Assembly: GCA_029250305.1 (NCBI GenBank)
Contig: JAQXFM010000149.1
Coordinates: 1 to 5,621, forward strand
Source: Candidatus Poseidoniaceae archaeon
Lineage (GTDB): Archaea > Thermoplasmatota > Poseidoniia > Poseidoniales > Poseidoniaceae
Direction of reading: 5' to 3'
DNA: 5,621 bases
Part shown: one piece after another, positions 1 through 5,621 of the stretch
How positions within the stretch are numbered: position 1 is the stretch's first letter
How the letters are laid out: the number at the start of each line of letters is the position of its first letter
The notes under the pieces: generated by a model
The model's database searches: none
Seen by the model: only the letters and a program-made list of their open reading frames with translations
What the model was told of the DNA's origin: nothing
Position numbers and translations under genes: made by a program

Positions 1-286
1 GGTTGAGAACGCATGAGACGCCGTAGGCTTGGCCCGCACGGAAGGCATGGTCGACGCCGCCGATTTCAGGATCCTCTGCTTTCATTCGTAGCATGACCGT
101 TTGTGAGTAAGCGACAAGGGCGCCATAGATGGCTTCGATGAGCTGCGCTGCCTCGACGTCATCGAGAAGGTTTTGAGCAGTTGTAAGGCCTGCAAACACC
201 GCACGCTCGTAGATCTTGAACGCCGCAATGGTGTCTGTCGTTTCTATTTGCATTGCTTCGCCGATAAGTTGCTTCCAATCGTCCAT
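1..286 (-). CDS. Hypothetical protein, partial (N-terminal 95 residues, runs off left edge)
   Basis: An open frame reads leftward from ATG at 284-286 to the window edge without a stop. It gives 95 residues starting MDDWKQLIGEAMQ and ending GQAYGVSCVLN. An in-frame TGA at 347-349 bounds it upstream. The visible part is rich in Ala, Leu, Glu and Asp, looks mainly alpha-helical, and has no signal peptide or membrane segment, so a soluble cytosolic protein is likely. I do not recognise the family and assign no function. The start is uncertain: a GTG at 302-304 would add six residues and has AAGGAG (308-313) three bases before it, closer than usual, while the ATG has no well-placed Shine-Dalgarno and could be leaderless. 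It follows the large surface-protein gene on the same strand after 94 bp, so co-transcription is possible, but the hairpin between them may separate the units. Confidence 0.72.
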   Translation of the reverse strand, partial: MDDWKQLIGEAMQIETTDTIAAFKIYERAVFAGLTTAQNLLDDVEAAQLIEAIYGALVAYSQTVMLRMKAEDPEIGGVDHAFRAGQAYGVSCVLN

Positions 287-338
287 AGTGTTACCACACC
301 GCACCTGCTCCTTGAAGGTTAAGGCGACAATACCGCAC

Positions 339-362
339 AGAGGGCCTCAAAAGAGGCCCTCT
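339..362 (-). terminator. Perfect intergenic hairpin, candidate terminator
   Basis: AGAGGGCCTC at 339-348 and GAGGCCCTCT at 353-362 are exact reverse complements around an AAAA loop, giving a 10-bp GC-rich stem. It begins 18 bases past the TGA of the large gene and about 50 bases before the ATG of the next. On the minus strand, where both genes lie, the stem is not followed by a U-run; the only U-run is the UUUU loop. On the plus strand it is followed by only TTT. It is therefore not a textbook intrinsic terminator in either direction. It may instead be an RNA 3'-end stabiliser or a leader structure of the downstream gene. The hairpin is certain; its role is inferred. Confidence 0.5.
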
Positions 363-380
363 TTACGATGCTGATTGGCT

Positions 381-3300
381 TCAAATTTTGAAGTCGGTGC
401 CTTCGCCTTCGACAATACCTGCTTGTCGAACGGTTCCATCGGCTGCGACGAATTCCCCGGCCTTGGTTTGCTTGTCATACAAGCCAACCAATTCCTTTCG
501 GGACACGCTGCCTTCTTCGCCGAGGGCCACTGTCAACGAACTCACGATGGTCTGGAGGGTTTGGAGGGCGCGGTCTCGGTGGGAAGCATCGATGGTGTGA
601 TCGGAGTAACGTGCCTCTTCGAAGATGGAGAGGAAGTCACTGAGTTGCTCCGCTGGAACCATGTTGAACGCTGAACGAACAGCCGACTCGAATTCACGGG
701 TCGTTTCGTACACCTTCTTCATGAAGCCATATCGCTTGAAGTGCTTCACTAAACTCTTGTAACAATCGAAGATTGCAGCGATGTATTCGTTGCTTGCTTC
801 AAGTTGCATCATTGTGTCAGTGAGGATACCCTTCAAGGCCTGCACCTGTCGGCGTTCTTGAGCACGCTGATAGTAGATCAGTCCACCAATCAACAAGGCC
901 ATCAACAGCACACCAAGGGCCATGCCTCGAGCTGGGGTGAAGAAGCCCGATTGCGCGTCTATGGAGGTTCTGATTTCATAGACAAGTTCGTGGGTAATGT
1001 TATCTTGGGATTCTTCGAAGTAGGTCGATCCTGGATAGTACGCGATGATTCGCCATTGTCCCTCGCATGGTTCGCCATCACAGCTTGTTCCTGCGAACGC
1101 CCATTCGAACTCAGCAACACCTTGTTCATTTGTTTTGGACTTGTTTGTGCCTTCAACGACCCATTGTGCATCTGCTTCCGACCAATACTGTCGGACAAAC
1201 CACACTTCTTCGTTCTCAACTGCAAGGTCGAGACGGTCTCGGAGAAGAGCAACCGAACCGATGACGGCTTCACCGTTTTCGAGTCCGTTTCCTGCAAGGT
1301 GGCTCCATGTCTGCTTAACTTGCAAGTCGATGCGAGAGCGGACAAGAATTTCCATATCGACAAAGGAACCGTTCAGGACATTGGATGAATCCTTGTCGCA
1401 ACCACCTGGAACATTGACGTCAGGTTCGAAAGCAACTCGCAATGTTCTGAATCCTTCCAACTTGCCGCCTGTGGTTTCGACACCTTTGAGGGTCGGGTTT
1501 TGGCTTGGATCGCCACTGAACCACTCAATCGTACCGTCGATTTCACTGGTGCGAATCGTTGACACTGGGCGGATGTTCTGGTCTGGGTCGAGGTAAATGT
1601 TGAGACACTTTCCACCAACCCACTGTCCGTTGGATTGTGACAACTTCGCATCAAGATGGAACGATTCCTTGAGGTAGAGAACAGGGTAGTTCGAACCATT
1701 TGGCGCAGTCCATGACTCGACGCTGGACTTGAAAGGTCCAACTTCGTTGATTGCGAGGGTCGAGTTCGAGAACACATCGAATTCGGTCAGAACCGTCTTG
1801 TTCTCGTATCGGTATGCGTCGTTGTTGTCGTAGGAAGAGTAGGTGACAGTCACCTTCGCCTTACCAGCCATCACGTCAGAGAGTGGGCAGAGGATGGAGT
1901 ATCGACCGTCCATGTCCGTCATACCTGCTTGGCACGAGGTCGGGTTGGATTGGCCGTTAATCATCTCGTAACTCACACGGATGTTTCGGTTGGTGAGGTT
2001 GGTTCCCAATTCATCTTGGAGTTGGCCTGTGACCACCATTGGCTTGGGCACAACTTCGCCGGTAACTGGGTTGACTTCACTTGTGTAGACGATTTGATCG
2101 TCAACGGTGAGCGAGGTTCGTCCAATCAACGAGAAACCGTTTGCGTTGTTCGTCATCTTCAACCTGAAGTGATCGTTTCCAGGAACGCTGGTGCACGGAT
2201 CCCATGCGCCTTGAATGGTCAAGGAAGTTGGTTGCAGAGCTTCGCATCCTTCGTTTGGAAGGTTCTCTTCGAATCGGAGGATGACGTTGACTGGTCCGAA
2301 TCCGTCAGGAAGGAAAGATTCTGGGTCGTCACGTAGCAACTGTGGGTTGAGTGGGCTGATGTTGGACTTCAAGCAGCCAACCGTTTCGTTCCGGTCAAGG
2401 ATGCCGTCTTGGTTGAAGTCACGGTCAGGAACATTGTCGCCGTTGCCGTCATAGAAGCACAGGTGGGAATTATCCGGTTGTGGTTCTGGTAAGGAGATTA
2501 AACCAGCCGCTGGAGCAAGGGTTGCAACAACTTGTCGGTGGAAGACGCCGTTGAAGTCAGAGCCTTCGAAAATCACGTCCACGAGACCTGAATTGGCGCC
2601 GTCGAGAGCAGCGCCGCCTGAATCGCGAATCGAGGTCTTATTGTCGTCCACCACTTGGGCAGTGAAATCCCAACGATCGCCAGATTGACGGAGGTTTGGA
2701 TCAACCGATACAACTGAGAGGTAGGTTCGGGAAACGACCCACACTTCTTGCATCATCGTGTTGCCCTTAAGCAATGATGTGCCAGCAAACTCAAATTGCA
2801 AGGAATACTTGCCGAGTGGGTCTTGTGCAGAGATGTTGAATGGCACTTCAAAGAATCCGTTCTCATCCGTGTAATTCACACCACTTCTTCCATCTGCAGA
2901 CCAGGTGTAATTGACGGCTGCATTACGAACTGGTTGCAATGAATTGTCGACCAACTTGGCTTGGATGGTTGTGCTGCTGTTTCGATACAAACGTGGCAGG
3001 GAAGTGGTCTGGAAGTCAGTGGTTCCGACAACGGTGACGTTGATGTATGCGCCTGTCGCTGCCAAGGTGGAACTGTTTCCAGTGAAGTAATACGCAGAGT
3101 TGGTGAAATCAACGCGCATTCCGTAGGTTCCAGAGCCGTATTGGCTGTACCATGACCAGTTGTAGTCGAACTCAGCAACGCCGTTGCTCAGAACAGGGCG
3201 TTGGGTGTAAGCAGTTTCACCTGCACCCAAGAATTGTCCATTTCCGTCAACGTCAACTTGGAGAGCCACTGGATCAGCATCCCATGGATCGTTGGTTCGG

Positions 3301-5621
3301 TTGCTGACCGCTCCAATCACTTGGAGAGAGTCTCCAGTGTTCATTTCAGGAACGATTTCACAGCGAACTTGGCTGTTTGGATCGGTTGGGTCAACTGCAC
3401 CACATGGTGGCAAGTCGCCGTCGCCGCCATTCACGAGATTGATGAACCAATGCGTCGAGTTTGTGCTGATGAAGTCGCGGAGGTTTGCTGCTTCACCCGT
3501 CAATGTCTCAGGTGTACCGTCCCAGTTGGTCGGGTATGGTTTCGACTTGGAAATGTCACTGAACACGAGGCCTGCCCCGTTAAGTGCCTGCTCGTGGTAC
3601 AATGTTGCCCAGTTACCAAAGCTACCGTCGCCGTTGTTGATCGTGGCATCGAAGTAGTACACTGGGTTCACACCGGAGAGGATCATTTGCGCTTCGATGT
3701 TCATGCGGTGCATGACTCGGATCGACTGGGCTTCTGTGTCATCGCCGTGGAGGTACGGGAACGGCCACTCAGTGGCGAGTTCCGGTTTGACACTGGCCGT
3801 GACTTCGTAGTCGCCTGCCGGTAAACTTGTGTTCGTGTAATCATACTCGATGATATCGCCATTGCTGTCAAGCAGTGGTTCAAGCATGTTGGTGTTGGAG
3901 TTCCAGGCAACTTCTTCATAGCCGCCAGGAACCTTTCCTACTCCATTATCACGGGTGGAATTCCACTGAATTTGCTTCCAAACTCCGTTGATTCCAATGT
4001 CTTGGACGAAGGTCACGGAGACAAGGCCAGATGGCCCGCTTCGGTATCCGTCGCCGCCTAATCCAGTGAAGTTGGTCGGGTTGGTGAGGTTACCAAAGAC
4101 GCCGCCACGAACGGAGAACGTCATCGGCACGCTTGGGACCAAATTGTTGAAGATACCACGTTGGACGTCAGCGGTGTAATAGGACCACATGTCAATCCAG
4201 AACGGTTGCTCATCGCTTCGGAAGTAGCTGTTCATGAAGATGTCAGCGGTCAAGTTTGCTTCTGCTCCGACGTAGTAGGATTGTGATTGGTTGCCGTTGA
4301 AGAGGAACATTTCAGTCACTTCTGCGTAGACTCTGTACGTTGTGTTGTCACCAACAGTCAGGTCTTCAGGGTAAAGGAACTGACCAACGCTAAAGTTTCC
4401 AGATGCAGTGGTGAGCACGTCAATGGTTTCAATCGCCGTTGTGTTGTTGCCGGTCCACTCGATGTGAACTTGCACAGGGAGGCCGACTGCAGGTTCGAAT
4501 TGGGCGGTGACAGGGTTCACCCAATCCACGTGCCCACTGAAGATGGACGGTGTTTGTGCATCGAGCCAGAGTTCGTTTGGTAGGTTGAGCGTGATGAAGG
4601 TCGGTGCCTTGTCGTCTGCGTCAAGCGTGCAGTCATTGTCCGAATCCCAGTCGCTGGACTCGCCGCCGTTGTAACATGGTGTACTTGTGTACGTTTCTTC
4701 CAAGTGGTTGAAATCCAAATCGTCACGGGTGTCGTTATCGTCATCTTGATCGATGGCGTCGGGTCCTGTGTTGCTGTCAAGCGGGTTAGCGATTCCTTCG
4801 CCATCGCCAAAGTCGTCGTGATCCCAAGGGTTGGTCGAGTTTCGGTCAAAGCGGGTTGGCCAAAGAAGCACTTCGTCTTCGTCGTTCATACCGTCTTCGT
4901 CGTCATCTTCGTCGATGTCGTCTCGAGCGCCGTCGTTGTCGTGATCAAACGCTTGTGTGATACTGATTGCGAGTTCGACGTTGTTAGGAATACCGTCGCC
5001 ATCCCAATCATTGTCTGCCCAATTGACAATTCCGTCATTGTCATGGTCGAATGGAGATTCTTCTTCGCCCCAGAAGCAACCGGGGAGAAGTGCTTGGTCA
5101 ACATCGAGAATACCGTTGTTGTCGTCGTCGGTGTCTTCGGCGTCTGGAACACCGTCGTTATCGTTGTCAACGTCGTAGAGTGATGGTTCTCGGAGACCTT
5201 GTGACATGATTCCTTGATCCCACACTGCCTGGAAGAATCCGTCTTCATCGATGTCAGCATCGTTGCCGTCGTCATCGTTGTCTTCACAGTTCGTTCCGCT
5301 GAAGAAATTGCCATTCTCTTGATTTGCATCGTTGTCATGGTCGTCATCGGAATCGATTTCGAAGTAATCCCAGATGCCGTCGTTGTCGTCATCGACATCG
5401 TACCAGTCATAGACTGAGTCGTAATCATTGTCCAAGTCAACGGTCATGTTGGTGAAATCACCATCAACGTCTCCGTCCACGTCGTTCTTGAGGAGATCTG
5501 CCCCCAATTCATCAGGGAAATCGGCATCTAATTGCTCAAATAAAGCATCGCAAATTTTCTTGGTAGCCGAAAAAATTAAAACCTTAGTCATCTCCTTATC
5601 CGTCTTTAGTAAATGACGCAA
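381..5621 (-). CDS. Giant membrane-anchored surface protein: Asp-rich Ca-binding repeats, Ig-like stem, TM helix, DUF4129-like tail (5' partial)
   Basis: A continuous frame of 1746 codons ends at TGA 381-383 and is open at the right edge; the first in-window codon, TTG, is probably an internal Leu. Residues are numbered from that codon. Residues 1-40 look foreign (separate entry). Residues 47-337 hold many DxDxDG-type motifs, for example DVDNDNDGVPD (150-160) and DWDGDGIPN (205-213), resembling thrombospondin type 3 Ca2+ repeats. Residues 340-1550 are beta-rich Ig-like or carboxypeptidase-regulatory-like modules. Residues 1564-1584 form one hydrophobic helix followed by QRAQERR, a stop-transfer signal placing the C-terminus in the cytosol. 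Residues 1613-1678 resemble DUF4129. I count about 31 NxS/T sequons, all before the helix, as expected for an exported, glycosylated archaeal ectodomain. No signal peptide is seen because the true N-terminus is missing. No catalytic motif, including a transglutaminase Cys-His-Asp core, is evident. The role is inferred to be a surface stalk or adhesin; partner and ligand are unknown. Existence of the gene is near certain; the function is a moderate inference. Confidence 0.9.
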   Translation of the reverse strand: MRHLLKTDKEMTKVLIFSATKKICDALFEQLDADFPDELGADLLKNDVDGDVDGDFTNMTVDLDNDYDSVYDWYDVDDDNDGIWDYFEIDSDDDHDNDANQENGNFFSGTNCEDNDDDGNDADIDEDGFFQAVWDQGIMSQGLREPSLYDVDNDNDGVPDAEDTDDDNNGILDVDQALLPGCFWGEEESPFDHDNDGIVNWADNDWDGDGIPNNVELAISITQAFDHDNDGARDDIDEDDDEDGMNDEDEVLLWPTRFDRNSTNPWDHDDFGDGEGIANPLDSNTGPDAIDQDDDNDTRDDLDFNHLEETYTSTPCYNGGESSDWDSDNDCTLDADDKAPTFITLNLPNELWLDAQTPSIFSGHVDWVNPVTAQFEPAVGLPVQVHIEWTGNNTTAIETIDVLTTASGNFSVGQFLYPEDLTVGDNTTYRVYAEVTEMFLFNGNQSQSYYVGAEANLTADIFMNSYFRSDEQPFWIDMWSYYTADVQRGIFNNLVPSVPMTFSVRGGVFGNLTNPTNFTGLGGDGYRSGPSGLVSVTFVQDIGINGVWKQIQWNSTRDNGVGKVPGGYEEVAWNSNTNMLEPLLDSNGDIIEYDYTNTSLPAGDYEVTASVKPELATEWPFPYLHGDDTEAQSIRVMHRMNIEAQMILSGVNPVYYFDATINNGDGSFGNWATLYHEQALNGAGLVFSDISKSKPYPTNWDGTPETLTGEAANLRDFISTNSTHWFINLVNGGDGDLPPCGAVDPTDPNSQVRCEIVPEMNTGDSLQVIGAVSNRTNDPWDADPVALQVDVDGNGQFLGAGETAYTQRPVLSNGVAEFDYNWSWYSQYGSGTYGMRVDFTNSAYYFTGNSSTLAATGAYINVTVVGTTDFQTTSLPRLYRNSSTTIQAKLVDNSLQPVRNAAVNYTWSADGRSGVNYTDENGFFEVPFNISAQDPLGKYSLQFEFAGTSLLKGNTMMQEVWVVSRTYLSVVSVDPNLRQSGDRWDFTAQVVDDNKTSIRDSGGAALDGANSGLVDVIFEGSDFNGVFHRQVVATLAPAAGLISLPEPQPDNSHLCFYDGNGDNVPDRDFNQDGILDRNETVGCLKSNISPLNPQLLRDDPESFLPDGFGPVNVILRFEENLPNEGCEALQPTSLTIQGAWDPCTSVPGNDHFRLKMTNNANGFSLIGRTSLTVDDQIVYTSEVNPVTGEVVPKPMVVTGQLQDELGTNLTNRNIRVSYEMINGQSNPTSCQAGMTDMDGRYSILCPLSDVMAGKAKVTVTYSSYDNNDAYRYENKTVLTEFDVFSNSTLAINEVGPFKSSVESWTAPNGSNYPVLYLKESFHLDAKLSQSNGQWVGGKCLNIYLDPDQNIRPVSTIRTSEIDGTIEWFSGDPSQNPTLKGVETTGGKLEGFRTLRVAFEPDVNVPGGCDKDSSNVLNGSFVDMEILVRSRIDLQVKQTWSHLAGNGLENGEAVIGSVALLRDRLDLAVENEEVWFVRQYWSEADAQWVVEGTNKSKTNEQGVAEFEWAFAGTSCDGEPCEGQWRIIAYYPGSTYFEESQDNITHELVYEIRTSIDAQSGFFTPARGMALGVLLMALLIGGLIYYQRAQERRQVQALKGILTDTMMQLEASNEYIAAIFDCYKSLVKHFKRYGFMKKVYETTREFESAVRSAFNMVPAEQLSDFLSIFEEARYSDHTIDASHRDRALQTLQTIVSSLTVALGEEGSVSRKELVGLYDKQTKAGEFVAADGTVRQAGIVEGEGTDFKI
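588..785 (-). other. DUF4129-like cytosolic helical domain of the large protein
   Basis: Residues 1613-1678 contain YIAAIFDCYKSLVKHFKRYG, then YETTREFESAVRS, then LSDFLSIFEEARYS. The order Tyr-rich first helix, a Gly turn, an E-T-x-R-E-F/Y motif, and a final L-x-x-x-F/Y-E-x-A-R-Y helix is the DUF4129 signature, best known at the C-terminus of bacterial transmembrane transglutaminase-like proteins. Here no transglutaminase core precedes it. Its biochemical role is not established. A flexible acidic tail (about 1700-1746) follows to the stop. Confidence 0.65.
870..932 (-). other. Single C-terminal transmembrane helix of the large protein
   Basis: Residues 1564-1584, starting ARGMALGVLLMALLIGG and ending LIYYQ, form about 20 uncharged residues. 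RAQERRQ follows directly. By the positive-inside rule the preceding 1560 residues face outward and the last ~160 inward. The absence of sequons after this point agrees with that topology. Confidence 0.9.
972..4604 (-). other. Ig-like / carboxypeptidase-regulatory-like beta-module stem of the large protein
   Basis: Residues 340-1550 alternate hydrophobic strands with Gly, Asn and Thr turns. Recognisable module pieces are 361-415, 886-945 (Q-PVRNAAVNYTW then TDENGFFEVPF), 1196-1246 (LQDELGTNLTNRNIRVSY then TDMDGRYSI) and 1454-1512 (TNEQGVAEFEW). The pattern of an alternative to be supplied, then T-x-x-x-G-x-F/Y, is typical of bacterial Ig-like and carboxypeptidase-regulatory-like folds. Several modules end with an aromatic and Ser-rich strand such as YYPGSTYFEESQDN (1528-1541). 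Two isolated acidic loops lie inside the stem, at 789-803 and 1058-1082. Exact domain boundaries cannot be fixed by eye, and the 460-780 part is the least clear. Confidence 0.6.
4611..5483 (-). repeat. Asp-rich, thrombospondin-type-3-like Ca-binding repeat region
   Basis: Residues 47-337 of the large protein. Motif copies include DVDDDNDGIWD (75-85), DVDNDNDGVPD (150-160), DTDDDNNGILD (163-173), DHDNDGIVN (192-200), DWDGDGIPN (205-213), DHDNDGARDD (226-235), DEDDDEDGMND (237-247) and DQDDDNDTRDD (291-301). Regular Asp at alternate positions followed by a Gly is the Ca2+-loop pattern of thrombospondin type 3 repeats. In DNA it shows as degenerate GTCGTC/GTCATC runs on the plus strand. Unit spacing is irregular, with inserts such as 174-190 and 248-266 between loops. 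Such tracts are normally rigid only when calcium is bound, which fits a protein in sea water. The segment is likely the outermost visible part of the protein. Confidence 0.8.
5502..5621 (-). other. DEAD-box helicase-like fragment at the contig edge, probable chimeric join
   Basis: The first 40 codons of the large frame encode RHLLKTDKEM followed by TKVLIFSATKKICDALFEQL and then DADFPDELG. The KVLIF-ATKK-CD-LFEQL pattern matches the start of the second RecA domain (motif IV region) of RhlE-type DEAD-box RNA helicases, especially Bacteroidetes-like ones, in which a V-IHSNK segment normally follows. Here the similarity stops and Asp-rich repeats begin. Bases 5521-5621 are about 36% GC against about 48% in the preceding 100 bases. 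Four of the six Leu codons in residues 2-40 are TTA, a codon that is uncommon in the rest of the gene. The frame has no stop upstream within the window. The break lies roughly at 5484-5507. A sequencing, amplification or binning chimera is the simplest reading; a real gene fusion is possible but would leave the ectodomain without a signal peptide. Confidence 0.6.

Noticed and set aside
317..324. CCTTAACC (minus strand) as an archaeal TATA box for the left-hand gene
   Set aside because: It is only weakly TATA-like and there is no clear BRE next to it. The position fits neither candidate start convincingly.
3201..3824. A 207-codon plus-strand open frame, plus others at 804-1388 and 1929-2336
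   Set aside because: They lie wholly opposite the large, well-supported minus-strand gene. They have no domain character or credible start signals, and are expected by chance at this GC content.
4704..5417. Plus-strand open frames rich in Val and Ile, looking like membrane proteins
   Set aside because: They are antisense to the Asp repeats: GAC and GAT codons read backwards as GTC and ATC, which creates false hydrophobic runs.
4611..5483. GTCGTC/GTCATC tracts as a CRISPR array or a DNA-level tandem repeat
   Set aside because: There are no constant repeats with regular unique spacers. The pattern follows from Asp-rich coding and keeps the reading frame throughout.
5494..5499. AGATCT near the suspected join as a cloning scar
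   Set aside because: A six-base palindrome is common by chance, and nothing else in the window points to cloning.
5589..5596. ATG at 5589-5591 preceded directly by AAGGAG as the true start of the large gene
   Set aside because: The ribosome-site-like bases touch the ATG with no spacer, the frame stays open upstream, and the residues around it match the interior of a helicase, not an N-terminus or signal peptide.

Overview
The window looks like a piece of a marine archaeal genome, most likely Marine Group II Euryarchaeota (Ca. Poseidoniales). This rests on gene style rather than a marker gene: a very large, aspartate-rich, sequon-rich surface protein with a C-terminal membrane anchor and a DUF4129-like cytosolic tail. 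Base composition is near 50% GC. No rRNA, tRNA, CRISPR array, insertion sequence or integrase is visible.

Layout: both supported genes lie on the minus strand. The first ~90% (381-5621) is one uninterrupted reading frame of 1746 codons that ends at a TGA at 381-383 and runs off the right edge, so its true start is not in the window. In protein order it has (i) a short, AT-rich N-terminal stretch of about 40 codons that looks like part of a DEAD-box RNA helicase and does not seem to belong to the rest; (ii) about 290 residues of calcium-binding, thrombospondin-type-3-like Asp repeats; (iii) about 1200 residues of beta-sandwich, Ig-like or carboxypeptidase-regulatory-like modules carrying about 30 N-glycosylation sequons; (iv) one transmembrane helix; and (v) a ~160-residue cytosolic tail with a DUF4129-like helical domain. 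A 94-bp intergenic gap with a perfect 10-bp hairpin (339-362) follows. A second minus-strand gene then begins at 286 and runs off the left edge; its 95 visible residues are not recognised.

The large protein is best read as a cell-surface stalk or adhesin-like protein: Ca2+-stiffened Asp repeats farthest from the membrane, Ig-like modules as a stem, then an anchor and an inward-facing helical domain. No new multi-gene system can be supported here. The most important point for a reader is the right edge: the first ~40 codons differ in composition and family from the rest, which suggests a chimeric join (assembly or amplification) or, less likely, a real fusion.
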